Source: Collinsella sp. AF23-2
Lineage (GTDB): Bacteria; Actinomycetota; Coriobacteriia; Coriobacteriales; Coriobacteriaceae
Direction: 5' to 3'
DNA: 64,000 nt
Assembly (NCBI RefSeq): GCF_003459245.1
Contig: NZ_QRVG01000007.1
Coordinates: 25,180 to 89,179 of the forward strand
Positions 25,458 through 34,254 of this stretch are shown here, in pieces. Under the pieces are notes generated by a model, which was not told where the DNA came from, made no database searches, and saw nothing but the letters and a program-made list of their open reading frames with translations. The position numbers and the translations under genes were made by a program. Every line of letters begins with the position of its first letter. Position 1 is the stretch's first letter.

Positions 25458-26342
25458 CTATTTCAGCTCATCGATATCGATATGCTCAATGCTCTTGAGC
25501 GGCTGACCAAAGATAAAGCTGCCCGCCACCGCAAACTCGGCAATGTTATCGGCCGTCGTGGCAAAACGATGCTGCGGCTCGGCGGCGACGCCCGCCAGCT
25601 GCTCGCGGCGCGTGAGGATATCGGTCAGCTCGCGCGTGGTCTCCTCGGCGGAACTCACGACGCGTACCCCAGGCCCCAGCGCATGGCGGATAGGTCCCAC
25701 CAACAGCGGAAAATGCGTACAGCCGAGCACCACGGTATCGATACCGTGGTCGCGCAGTGGCTCAACCGTGGCACCCACCAGCGCACGCACGGCAGGCGTA
25801 TCGAAGATGTCCTCGTTCTCAAGCCACTGCTCTTGCAGATGCGCACCCGAGGCGAGCTCGTGTTCGACAACCTCGACAAAGCTCGAGGCGGGGCAGCCGT
25901 ATACGTCGACGCCGGCATCTAGGTCCTGAATGGCGCGCGTGTAAGCGCCCGAGCGAATGGTGAGGTTGGTGGCGAGCACGCCCACGCGACGCGTGCGGGT
26001 GCTGTTGATTGCCGCACGGGCACCCGGCGCGATCACGCCGATCACGGGAACGTCGAGCACCTGCTGGGCCAGACGCAAGGCCGCAGCTGTCGCCGTGTTG
26101 CAGGCGATGACCATAATCTTGACGTCGTGCTTCGACAGCCAACGGCCCGCCTGCAACGCAAACGAGCGCACCTCATCCTCGGTGCGCGTGCCGTAGGGGC
26201 AGCGTTTGGTGTCGCCGAAGTAGTAGACGGACTCGCGCGGCAGCACCGTCGCGATGGCGCGCGCAACCGTCAGACCGCCCAAACCAGAATCGAACACGCC
26301 AATCGGGCGCGTGTCGCCTGTCGGATTCTCGATATCGGACAT
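25458..26342 (-). CDS. murI: Glutamate racemase
   Basis: 294 aa. IGVFDSGLGGLTVARAI carries the Asp/Ser of the first catalytic site, and the two catalytic cysteines are in VIACNTATAA and LGCTHFPLL. It makes D-Glu for peptidoglycan. It lies in the same direction as the HAD gene, rph and rdgB, with gaps of about 50 bases, so cotranscription is likely. Confidence 0.96.
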   Translation of the reverse strand: MSDIENPTGDTRPIGVFDSGLGGLTVARAIATVLPRESVYYFGDTKRCPYGTRTEDEVRSFALQAGRWLSKHDVKIMVIACNTATAAALRLAQQVLDVPVIGVIAPGARAAINSTRTRRVGVLATNLTIRSGAYTRAIQDLDAGVDVYGCPASSFVEVVEHELASGAHLQEQWLENEDIFDTPAVRALVGATVEPLRDHGIDTVVLGCTHFPLLVGPIRHALGPGVRVVSSAEETTRELTDILTRREQLAGVAAEPQHRFATTADNIAEFAVAGSFIFGQPLKSIEHIDIDELK

Positions 26343-26393
26343 TACCTCACCAGTCTCTCTCGAAAAGACATGTCCAAGTGCGGCGACGCCGCG

Positions 26394-27305
26394 CTACGAA
26401 CGCGCCGCGACCAGCAGCTCTGCCGTCGCCGCCCAACCGTCGACAATTTTGCCGCGCGTAACGAAAGCGTTCTCGCAAGCAGCCAGGAACTCGGGCGCAC
26501 CGGCGCTCGTCAGGCCATTCTCGACCAGGCAGAACGTGCCCACGTGATCGGCCATGTAGAAGTCGGACTCGGAATCGCCGAGCGCGAGCGTCTCCTCGCG
26601 CTCGATCCCCAGGTGCTCGCAGAAGCGCGCGATGGCAACGCCCTTGTTGAGGCCGGCGGGATTGATGTTAAACGCGCGACCGTCCTCGACGCGATCGAGC
26701 TCGAGCGTCGTCGGCTTGGACAGATGCGTCAGGTGACCGTTACAGGCCCACACCAGGCCGCAGCCGGCCTCGTCCAGGATGGCCTGGACCTCATTGTCGG
26801 GCACATCGCCGCGCATGCCGACGGTGACCTCGCGGTACTTGTAGCCGGTCGACATGTCGTTGTGATACTCGATCTTGTGCGGCCAGCGGGCAAGAATCTT
26901 CTCGCACACGCCGGTCTGCTCGATCACCTGGTGCGGAGTAAGGCCGCAGGCGGGGTCGTAAGGCATGTCGCCAGTCAGATACTCCCAATCGTTGGCTTTG
27001 AGGTCGTACATGACCAGGCCGCCCATCTCACCAATGTAGGAGTTGAGGCCGAGCACGCGCGCGTCCTCGTGGATCATGGTACGGTTGCGGCCCGAGGTGG
27101 GAACCACCTGAATGCCAGCGCGAGCGAGCGCCACGACGGCCTCGACGAGTTTGGTCGAGGGGTTGTCGTCGTTGTCGCGCAGCACGCACGAGCCGGGCGC
27201 GAGCATCGTGGCATCCAGGTCGGTAAAGACGTACTTGACCTTGGCCAAGCGCTCGCGCATCTCGCCCGAAAGCTCGGCAACGGTCGGCAAGGTGTTGTGG
27301 GACAT
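26394..27305 (-). CDS. HAD superfamily hydrolase (IIB type)
   Basis: 303 aa from the ATG at 27305 (GGAG upstream). Motif I is VFTDLDATML, motif II PTSGRNRTM, and motif IV ALGDSESDFYMADHVG, with a Lys in GLNKGVAI as motif III. The cap sits between motifs II and III, as in Cof-type or mannosyl-3-phosphoglycerate phosphatase-like enzymes. A sugar- or cofactor-phosphate is the likely substrate, but it cannot be named. It lies between murE and murI, suggesting but not proving a cell-wall link. Confidence 0.85.
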   Translation of the reverse strand: MSHNTLPTVAELSGEMRERLAKVKYVFTDLDATMLAPGSCVLRDNDDNPSTKLVEAVVALARAGIQVVPTSGRNRTMIHEDARVLGLNSYIGEMGGLVMYDLKANDWEYLTGDMPYDPACGLTPHQVIEQTGVCEKILARWPHKIEYHNDMSTGYKYREVTVGMRGDVPDNEVQAILDEAGCGLVWACNGHLTHLSKPTTLELDRVEDGRAFNINPAGLNKGVAIARFCEHLGIEREETLALGDSESDFYMADHVGTFCLVENGLTSAGAPEFLAACENAFVTRGKIVDGWAATAELLVAARS

Positions 27306-27412
27306 GGTTACTCCGTTTACGTAGAAGGGTTTGGACTTGGACGGCATGTTTTGATTGAGGGAACACGCTTATGGCGACAGCGCACTCAGGGCGCCGCCGC
27401 CATCATGGTTCA

Positions 27413-28975
27413 TTAGTCAAACTGGGTAACATCGATCAGGCGATTGGCCAGCGAAAGGTCGCTCTCGATGGGCACGAACTCGTCGCCCACGTGCATGAGC
27501 TCCTCGTCACCCTTTGCCAGCAGCAAGACAATGGTGGGAGCATCGGGGTTGACGTACTCCTCGCGCGCCGCCTTGAACGCCGCATGCACAGCGGCTTCGC
27601 GGTCGAGGATGATCTTGTTCGGCGTATCGTCGGGAACATGCTCGGCAAGCTCGCGACAGACCTTCATCGGGTCCTCGTGAGCTGGATCCTCGTTCGTAAA
27701 GATCATCAGGTCGGAATACGGTGCGGCCTCGCGTGGCAATTGCTCGCGGCGCTCCTGCGCCTTGCCGCCGGCGGCGCCAAACAGCGCAATGACGGGGCTA
27801 GCGGGAAACGCGCGCTTGACCGACGAGAAAAGCGAACGGAACGAAAGCTGGTTGTGCGCATAGTCAACGACGCAGATCACGCGGCCGTCCTTCGACTCCA
27901 CGACCTCCATGCGGCCCGGCACACGCAGTTTGGAGAGGCCCTTCTTGATAGCCTCGATACCGATGCCGATCTCGCGCGCAGCGGCGATAGCGACCAGCGC
28001 GTTTTCCACGTTAAAGTCGCCCGCGATACCCAGCAGGACCTTCTCCCCCGCCTCGGGCTCGTCGGCGCTCATGCCGTGCAAGTTGAACTCGATGTTAAAG
28101 CCGAGCATGCGGACATCGCTCGCCCACAGGCTTGCCTCGGGATGCTCGACGCCAACGGTCACCAAGCGCTCGGCCGTCGACGCTGCCTCTAGCACACGGT
28201 CAACCTCATCGGTGCCCAGATTCACCACGGCGGTCTTTGCCTGGTCAAAGATCCTAAGCTTGCTCTCAAAATAATCCTCAAACGTGGGGTGTTCGATCGG
28301 CGAGATGTGGTCGCGGCCGATGTTGAGGAAGCACGCCACGTCAAACGGCAGATTCTCGACGCGTTGGTACTTGAGCGCCTGGCTCGAGACCTCCATGACC
28401 ATGGACTGGCGACCGGACGTGCGGCAGTTGGCGATATGGCGCCAAACCTCGGGGGCCTCGGGCGTGGTGTTGGTGCTCTCGTAGCACTCGATACCATCGT
28501 CGGTACTCACCGAGCCGATCATGCCGCAGGACTCGCCCGCCGCCTTGATGATGGACTGGAGCATAAAAGCGGCCGTGGTCTTTCCCTTGGTGCCGGTGAT
28601 GCCCACGATCTTGACGTCGTGGTCGGGACGGTCGTAGACCTCCGGCGGCAACAGGGCCATGGCCGTGCGAACACTATCAACAACCAGCATCGCAGCACCG
28701 CTCTCCTGCGCCAGCGGCTCCAGAGACTCGACCAGCGACTCCTCGCACACAAATGCGACGGCGCCCGCATCGAGCGCCATGCTCAAAAACGCGGGCTTAA
28801 AGGCAGCACCTTTGCAAAAGAATACGTCACCTGCCGAGACCGCGCGCGAATCAAACGAGCAGCCGGTCACGGCGCGCTCGTCAACCTGCTCTGATGCGCG
28901 CAGCTCGCCGCACACATCGAGAAGCTTGGCAAGCGTATCGACCGTGGTCACGGTCGCGGAATCCGAATGGTGCAT
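27413..28975 (-). CDS. murE: UDP-N-acetylmuramoyl-tripeptide synthetase (MurE)
   Basis: 520 aa with the three Mur ligase domains. The ATP loop is GITGTKGKTTAAFML, the UDP-MurNAc part includes STNTTPEAPEVW, and VVDYAHN is conserved. The amino-acid selector, DNPR in meso-diaminopimelate enzymes, reads EDPA here (TNEDPAHEDP). That is closer to the D(D/N)P(N/A) pattern of lysine-adding MurE, so lysine or ornithine at position 3 is inferred. It is upstream of the HAD gene and murI on the same strand. Confidence 0.9.
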   Translation of the reverse strand: MHHSDSATVTTVDTLAKLLDVCGELRASEQVDERAVTGCSFDSRAVSAGDVFFCKGAAFKPAFLSMALDAGAVAFVCEESLVESLEPLAQESGAAMLVVDSVRTAMALLPPEVYDRPDHDVKIVGITGTKGKTTAAFMLQSIIKAAGESCGMIGSVSTDDGIECYESTNTTPEAPEVWRHIANCRTSGRQSMVMEVSSQALKYQRVENLPFDVACFLNIGRDHISPIEHPTFEDYFESKLRIFDQAKTAVVNLGTDEVDRVLEAASTAERLVTVGVEHPEASLWASDVRMLGFNIEFNLHGMSADEPEAGEKVLLGIAGDFNVENALVAIAAAREIGIGIEAIKKGLSKLRVPGRMEVVESKDGRVICVVDYAHNQLSFRSLFSSVKRAFPASPVIALFGAAGGKAQERREQLPREAAPYSDLMIFTNEDPAHEDPMKVCRELAEHVPDDTPNKIILDREAAVHAAFKAAREEYVNPDAPTIVLLLAKGDEELMHVGDEFVPIESDLSLANRLIDVTQFD

Positions 28976-29035
28976 CTTTCACCTTTCTCAGCCATTTGGC
29001 AGGGACGGTTTTATAGTAACTGAAACGCACCCACG

Positions 29036-29061
29036 CAAAAACGGCTCCCGGAGGAGCCGTT
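29036..29061 (-). terminator. Intrinsic terminator of asnB
   Basis: AACGGCTCC and GGAGCCGTT (29040-29061) form a 9-bp stem with a 4-base loop. On the minus strand it is followed by five T. It separates asnB from murE. Confidence 0.88.
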
Positions 29062-29086
29062 ACGCGCAGGCGTTCGTAAGCCGAGG

Positions 29087-30967
29087 CTAGGCAGCCTGAA
29101 CAGCGGGCTGGTCCTCGTCGATAAAGAAGCGCTTGTACCACACTAGGAACACGAGCGGCGTATAGATCTTGCGCTGGAAATCGCCCTTGCCCGCAAAGTG
29201 CAGATCGAGCAGGTGCATGAGCTCGTCGGTATTGAAGAACTCGCTTGCCCACGGCGCGGTGAAGTACTCCTTGACATAGTCGTACCACTTTTGCTCGCGC
29301 AGCCAGTAGACAATCGGCACCGGGAAGCCCACCTTGGGACGGGTGGCCCACTCATCGGGCAGCGACTTGTTGGCAGCGTGGCGGAGTACCTGCTTGTTGC
29401 CGTTCTCGTTGATGCGGTAGCGATCGGGAATGTGCTCGGCGAACTCCATGACTTTGCGGTCCAGGAAGGGCACGCGCAGCTCCAGCGAGTGCGCCATGCA
29501 CATCTTGTCGGCCTTGAGCAGAATGTCGCCCGGGAGCCACATGTTCATGTCCAGGTACTGCTTCTTGACCAGTTCGGGCTGACCCTTCACGCGTGCGTAG
29601 ATGGGTGCAGCGAGCTCAAAGGCGCCATCGCCGGTGTTGTACTCGGGCTTGAGCACGCCGTCGACCTCGCGCTCCGGCCATACCAGAGCCTGTCCCAGGA
29701 ACGACTTCTCGGGGATCTCGGCACCCTTGACCAGGAAGTTATGTCCCTTGAAGTACGGCATATGCAGCGCCAGGTTACCGAGCGCGCGACGGATGGGCAG
29801 CGGCACCATCTTTTTGTACTTGCGCACCGGGACCGTGTCCTCGTAGTAGGCGTAGCCGCCAAAGAGCTCGTCGGCGCCTTCGCCCGAAAGCACGACGGTA
29901 ACGTCCTTGCGGGCCATCTCGGCCAAGAACCACAGCGGCACGGAAGACAGGTTGGACTGCGGCTCGTCCATGTGATACTGGATGTCCTCGAGCGCACCGA
30001 AGAACTCGTCGGCGGTAATCATCTTGCGAACGTTCTCGACGCCGAGCTTATCGGAAAGTTCCTTGGCGTAGTTGGTCTCGTTGAAGTTCTTGTAGTCAAA
30101 GCCCACCGAGAAGGTCTTGTCGGGCATGAGGCAAGCGGCGATGTAGCTGGAGTCGACGCCACCGGAGAGGAACGACGCGACCTTGACGTCGGCGATGCGA
30201 TGGGCCTCGACACTCTCGTGCACGACCTCGTCCAGCTCATCGACATACTCTTCGAACGGCTTCTCGACGGCAGAGTAATCGCAATCCCAGTAGCGCTCGA
30301 TGTTCATCTTGCCGGTCGGGATATCGACGGTAAAGTAGTGCGCCGGCGGCAGCTTGTAGACACCCTCGAAGAAGGTCTCCTCAGTCGCCGAATACTGCAG
30401 CGTCATGTACGGACGCAGAGCCTTTTTGTTGACCGCCTTGTGGAAGTGCGGGTAGTCCAGGAAGCTCTTGATCTCGGAACCAAAGAGCACGCCCGGAGCG
30501 CCGTCGCCCGCATCGGCCATGGGATAGTAGTAGAGCGGCTTGATGCCAAAGATGTCGCGGGCGCCAAAAAGCTTGTTCTTCTTTTTGTCCCAGATGACGA
30601 AGGCGTACATACCGCGCAGACGATCGAGTACGGCCTCGCCCCACTCCTCGTAGCCGTGCAGGAGGCTCTCGGTGTCGGCGCCGCAGTGGAACTTGTAGCC
30701 CTTGGCCTCGAGCTCGGAACGGAGTTCTTGGAAGTTGTAGATCTCGCCGTTGAAGACAATGACGACGCTGCCGTCCTCATTGGCCATGGGCTGAGCGCCG
30801 GCCTCGGTCAGGTCGAGGATCGACAGGCGGCGGAAGCCCAGGGCAACGCGGCCGTCGATAAACTGACCGCCCATGTCGGGACCGCGATGGACGATGCGGT
30901 CCATCATCTTGGTGAGCACCTCGGATTGGTTATCCGTCCCACCGACAAAACCGACAAAACCGCACAT
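29087..30967 (-). CDS. asnB: Asparagine synthetase (glutamine-hydrolysing)
   Basis: 626 aa. Cys2 in MCGFVGFVGG is the glutaminase nucleophile, and the GATase II domain runs to about residue 200 (RLSILDL, VFNGEIYNFQELR). The synthetase domain has the pyrophosphate loop SFLSGGVDSSYIAA. It makes Asn from Asp, ATP and glutamine. The length matches AsnB-type enzymes. A TATACT -10 lies about 50 bases upstream (31019-31024). It is transcribed alone. Confidence 0.95.
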   Translation of the reverse strand: MCGFVGFVGGTDNQSEVLTKMMDRIVHRGPDMGGQFIDGRVALGFRRLSILDLTEAGAQPMANEDGSVVIVFNGEIYNFQELRSELEAKGYKFHCGADTESLLHGYEEWGEAVLDRLRGMYAFVIWDKKKNKLFGARDIFGIKPLYYYPMADAGDGAPGVLFGSEIKSFLDYPHFHKAVNKKALRPYMTLQYSATEETFFEGVYKLPPAHYFTVDIPTGKMNIERYWDCDYSAVEKPFEEYVDELDEVVHESVEAHRIADVKVASFLSGGVDSSYIAACLMPDKTFSVGFDYKNFNETNYAKELSDKLGVENVRKMITADEFFGALEDIQYHMDEPQSNLSSVPLWFLAEMARKDVTVVLSGEGADELFGGYAYYEDTVPVRKYKKMVPLPIRRALGNLALHMPYFKGHNFLVKGAEIPEKSFLGQALVWPEREVDGVLKPEYNTGDGAFELAAPIYARVKGQPELVKKQYLDMNMWLPGDILLKADKMCMAHSLELRVPFLDRKVMEFAEHIPDRYRINENGNKQVLRHAANKSLPDEWATRPKVGFPVPIVYWLREQKWYDYVKEYFTAPWASEFFNTDELMHLLDLHFAGKGDFQRKIYTPLVFLVWYKRFFIDEDQPAVQAA

Positions 30968-31136
30968 ATACTATCCCCTCTGCTGTTGCTGGGCATCAAA
31001 TCGAATCAGTAGCTTTTGAGTATACCCGAGGGCGTAAAGAGGGGCGGAATGTTCAGGCAATCTCAACTGAATCAGCTCCGCTGTGACACGCGCCGGTTAC
31101 CTTTAATGGATATGAGGTGAATGGGGCGATTGTTTT

Positions 31137-31144
31137 GCTATACT
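31137..31144 (+). promoter_or_regulatory. tRNA-Val promoter, extended -10
   Basis: TGCTATACT spans 31136-31144, with TATACT at 31139-31144, ten bases before the mature tRNA 5' end. There is no good -35, so the extended TG motif probably carries the promoter. The same TGCTATACT occurs at the toxin-antitoxin promoter. Confidence 0.6.
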
Positions 31145-31154
31145 CTCTCCGCAC

Positions 31155-31230
31155 GGGCGATTGGCGCAACGGTTAGCGCAGGTGCTTTACACGCACAAGG
31201 CTGGGGGTTCGAATCCCTCATCGCCCACCA
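31155..31230 (+). tRNA. tRNA-Val (TAC anticodon)
   Basis: 76 nt with encoded CCA. The acceptor is GGGCGAT pairing with ATCGCCC, the D arm GGCGCAACGGTTAGCGC, and the anticodon loop TTTACAC with TAC. The T arm is CTGGGGGTTCGAATCCCTC. The last 18 bases are repeated at 31397-31414. Confidence 0.93.
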
Positions 31231-31240
31231 TTGAATTGGA

Positions 31241-31267
31241 AACGGTCCTCGCAAGGGGACCGTTTTT
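31241..31267 (+). terminator. tRNA-Val terminator
   Basis: AACGGTCC pairs with GGACCGTT, followed by a T run (31263-31267). It starts 11 bases after the tRNA CCA. Confidence 0.9.
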
Positions 31268-31424
31268 GTTTGGGCCCAGCGCATGGGATTCGAACCCGAA
31301 AGGGTGCGGAGCTGAGGAAACGCGAAGCGTTTTCCAGCGCAGCACGCGAGGGCCGTAGGCCCGAAGCGAAAGCGGGCGGCGTCAGCCGCACGCGACATCC
31401 CTCATCGCCCACCACTGATTTGAT

Positions 31425-31455
31425 AGGCTCCCAGCAATGGGAGCCTTTCTTTTTT
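31425..31455 (+). terminator. Terminator in the second repeat unit
   Basis: AGGCTCCCA pairs with TGGGAGCCT across GCAA, followed by TTCTTTTTT. It occupies the same place after the second tRNA 3'-end copy as the tRNA-Val terminator after the first, but the stem sequence is different. Confidence 0.85.
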
Positions 31456-31520
31456 GGGCCCAGCGCATGGGATTCGAACCCGCCAGCACATCTGTCACAA
31501 AGGCCGTGGCCAAATAATGG

Positions 31521-31709
31521 CAAAAATGAGTACTGCTACTTTGCTTGCAACATATAAACAGATAGTGTTTGCTTAGGTTACGCAACATATGTCCATTATA
31601 AGGACTAACAGTCAGATCAAAATCGTGTATTCATCGCCATTTCGACTTGCCATCTGGCCTTATTAGTCCAAAATTGCTGCTACCAAATCGGTAACAGTAC
31701 TCATATTTG
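31521..31709. mobile_element. MITE-like element, 189 bp, AT-rich
   Basis: The ends are imperfect terminal inverted repeats: CAAAAATGAGTACTGCTAC (31521-31539), and the complement of 31691-31709, which reads CAAATATGAGTACTGTTAC; 17 of 19 bases match. The interior is AT-rich, has no open frame and carries GCAACATAT twice. No clear target-site duplication was seen. It may be a MITE, the ends of a deleted insertion sequence, or the two arms of a large regulatory fold. Confidence 0.5.
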
Positions 31710-31839
31710 ATGTTTTTTGACCAGCAGGTCTCCCTGCCTTAGCAAATCTAAGGCAAAACGGGCTCCAGACCGCTGAATCATGCCGCATAGGGCACGTCCG
31801 CAGTCCGGAACTCGGTCCAAATTGAGTTATTGCGCCGCG

Positions 31840-33123
31840 TTAGCCCAAAACACCCGACAGGATCTCGATCAGACTGTCCACGTCGGCTTCCTCGCAGACG
31901 AGTGGCGGCAGGAAACGCAGCGTATGCGCACCCGTAGCGTTGATCACGGCACCGGCGGCCAGCGCGCGGGCAACAACACCATGCGCGTCGCCCGCGGCAT
32001 CATCCAAATCACAGCCGAGCATCAAGCCGCGACCACGTACCTCGGTCACGTGCGGCAGCTTGGCGAGCTTTGCCTCCATATAGGCACCCACCTTGGCAGC
32101 ATGCTCGGCATAATCGCCACGCACAAGCGCGGAGAGCGTCGCGGCACACGCCGCGATGGCCAAGCAGCTACCACCAAAGGTCGAGCCGTGGTCGCCCGGC
32201 TTAAACACGTCGGCAATCTCCTTCTTCGCCACGACGGCACCCATGGGCACGCCATCAGCAATGCCCTTGGCAAGGCTCATGATGTCGGGCTCCACGCCAT
32301 AGGTCTGGAACGCAAACGGCTTGCCGGAGCGGAAGATGCCGCACTGGACCTCGTCGGCGATAAGCACGGCGCCCACTTCGTGTGCCAGGTCGCGCGCCGT
32401 AGCCATAAACTCCTCGGTCATGGGATGCACACCGCTCTCACCCTGGATCGGCTCGAGCATCACGGCACAAATTTCGCTCCCCAGCTGCTTAAAGATCGCA
32501 CGCAGCTCATCCACATCGTTGGGCGTGCAGGCCACAAAGCCACCCGGCAGCGGGCGGAAGCTGTCCTGCAGCCAATCCTGCATGGTGGCGGCAATGGTCT
32601 CGAGCGTACGGCCGTGGAAGCCGCCGCGCATGCACACGATGGTGTTGCCGCCATTACCGGCACGCTTGGCGTACAGGCGCGCGAGCTTCATCGAGCCCTC
32701 GTTGGCCTCGGCGCCAGAGTTGGCAAAGAAGGTCTCCCAAACCTGCTCATCCGCAGCCGGGGCACCAAGAGCAGCTGCCGTGGTCTCATCGCCGGCGGCA
32801 ATGGCATCGGCAAGCACGCGCGCACCATCTACGTCGTCGTTAGCAAGCTTGGACAGCAGCGCCGCGACCTGTCCGCGCTGCTCAATGTAGAAGTAATTGG
32901 AGACATGCATGAGCTTTTTGGTCTGTGCCTCGAGCGCCGAGAGCACAGCCGGGTCGCCATGACCTAGGCTGCACACGCCGATGCCGGCAAGAAAGTCGAG
33001 GTACTCACGGCCATCGTCGCCGGTGAGCTTCATGCCGTGACCCTCGACAAACTCGACCGGAGAGCGGCCAAAGGTATGCATAACGTAATGGGATTCAAGC
33101 GATTGCTGAGCTGCAAGTGACAT
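31840..33123 (-). CDS. argD: Acetylornithine aminotransferase
   Basis: 427 aa class III aminotransferase. The PLP region is VLIADEVQCGIFRSGKPFAFQ with the Asp that holds the pyridine ring, followed by IMSLAKGIADGVPMGAV with the Schiff-base Lys. NSGAEANEGSMKLAR and GGFHGRT are conserved. It transfers an amino group to N-acetylglutamate semialdehyde. It is the last gene of argC-argJ-argB-argD. AAAGG lies seven bases before the ATG. Confidence 0.93.
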   Translation of the reverse strand: MSLAAQQSLESHYVMHTFGRSPVEFVEGHGMKLTGDDGREYLDFLAGIGVCSLGHGDPAVLSALEAQTKKLMHVSNYFYIEQRGQVAALLSKLANDDVDGARVLADAIAAGDETTAAALGAPAADEQVWETFFANSGAEANEGSMKLARLYAKRAGNGGNTIVCMRGGFHGRTLETIAATMQDWLQDSFRPLPGGFVACTPNDVDELRAIFKQLGSEICAVMLEPIQGESGVHPMTEEFMATARDLAHEVGAVLIADEVQCGIFRSGKPFAFQTYGVEPDIMSLAKGIADGVPMGAVVAKKEIADVFKPGDHGSTFGGSCLAIAACAATLSALVRGDYAEHAAKVGAYMEAKLAKLPHVTEVRGRGLMLGCDLDDAAGDAHGVVARALAAGAVINATGAHTLRFLPPLVCEEADVDSLIEILSGVLG

Positions 33124-33192
33124 GGGATGCCTTTCGTTGAGCGCCGGACGGCGCAGGCCTATGGGTGTAGGAATGGGGCGGCTGAGGGTCAG

Positions 33193-34173
33193 CTAGACCG
33201 TCTGAAGCTTCTCGACCTCGTCAAGATTCTCGGTCAGACGCGCAGCAAACGTCGAAAGCGGATGCGGATGCGTATCGAACTCGTAAGCCGTCTCGGTGGA
33301 ATGGATCACGGTACCGACGCCGGCATCGGTCAGCAGCTCCAGCAGCAGCGAATGCGGCGTGGTGCCGTTGATGATGTGAGCGCGAAATACGCCGCCGGCA
33401 AGCGCATCGACGGCCGCGCGCAGCTTGGGAATCATGCCCTTATCGACCTCGCCGCCGTAGAGCATTTCGTTAACCTCGTCGAGTGTTAGGTTGGAGATGA
33501 GTGAGTCTTTATCGCTAAAGTCCTTGTACAGGCCGTCGACGTCGGTCAAAAAGATCGCCTTGTGCGCGTGGAGCGCTGCCGCAACGGCACCGGCGGCGGT
33601 ATCGGCGTTGATGTTGAAGAAACCGCCGTCCTCCCCCGCCGCGACGGTAGCGATAACGGGGATGTACTCGCTATCGAGTAAGCGCTCGATATAGTCGGTG
33701 TTAACGTGCGTCACTTTGCCCACGCGACCGAGCTCGGGGTCGAGCGGCTCGGCGATGAGCGTGCCAGCATCGCTGCCCGACACGCCCACGGCCAGGTTGC
33801 CGTGGTGGTTGATGGCGGCAACCAGCTCCTGGTTAACCTTGCCGCCCAGCACCTCGCGCACGATATCCATAGTCGCCGGCGTGGTCACGCGCTGGCCGTT
33901 CTTAAACTCGACGGGGATGTCGTAGTGGCTCAGCGCCTCGTTGATGGCCTTGCCGCCACCGTGCACGATAACAGGGCGCATGCCGATGATCTTGAGCAGC
34001 ACGATGTCGCTCATCACGTCGCGGCGCAGCTGCTCATCAACCATGGCGGCTCCGCCATATTTGATAACAACCGTCTTACCGGTCAGGTTCTTAATCCACG
34101 GCAGCGCTTCGAACAGCAGCTGCGCGGTTGCTTCGTTGGATTCGTTCGAACGACAATCGCGTGCGAATTTCAT
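33193..34173 (-). CDS. argB: Acetylglutamate kinase
   Basis: 326 aa from the ATG at 34173 (GAGG seven bases upstream). TVVIKYGGAAMVD starts the amino-acid kinase fold, and PVIVHGGGKAINEAL binds the substrate. FFNINADTAAGAVAAAL and IFLTDVDGLYKD bind the nucleotide. The N-terminal helix (LLFEALPWIKNLTG) is of the arginine-inhibited type, which suggests feedback control. It is somewhat longer than the typical 290-300 aa. Confidence 0.95.
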   Translation of the reverse strand: MKFARDCRSNESNEATAQLLFEALPWIKNLTGKTVVIKYGGAAMVDEQLRRDVMSDIVLLKIIGMRPVIVHGGGKAINEALSHYDIPVEFKNGQRVTTPATMDIVREVLGGKVNQELVAAINHHGNLAVGVSGSDAGTLIAEPLDPELGRVGKVTHVNTDYIERLLDSEYIPVIATVAAGEDGGFFNINADTAAGAVAAALHAHKAIFLTDVDGLYKDFSDKDSLISNLTLDEVNEMLYGGEVDKGMIPKLRAAVDALAGGVFRAHIINGTTPHSLLLELLTDAGVGTVIHSTETAYEFDTHPHPLSTFAARLTENLDEVEKLQTV

Positions 34174-34254
34174 AATCTGCCTCGTCTTTCGTATCGTTAT
34201 CGCGCCGTGCTCCGCTGTCCGCAATCGCGGCAAGATGCGCAGCGTGCCTGGAAT

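Larger units (their letters stand above)
31213..31482. repeat. Tandem repeat containing the tRNA-Val 3' end
   Basis: Two units are offset by exactly 184 bp. Each has ATCCCTCATCGCCCACCA (31213-31230 and 31397-31414), then its own T-tailed hairpin, then a 30-bp block TTTGGGCCCAGC...AACCCG (31269-31298 and 31453-31482) that looks like a tRNA T arm on the minus strand. Between the units lies non-repeated GC-rich sequence. This fits an att-type duplication left by an element that integrated in the tRNA, or two degenerate tRNA remnants. Confidence 0.8.

Noticed and set aside
31269..31298. Second functional tRNA on the minus strand
   Set aside because: Only a T-arm-like piece is present; no D arm, anticodon arm or acceptor pairing could be found.
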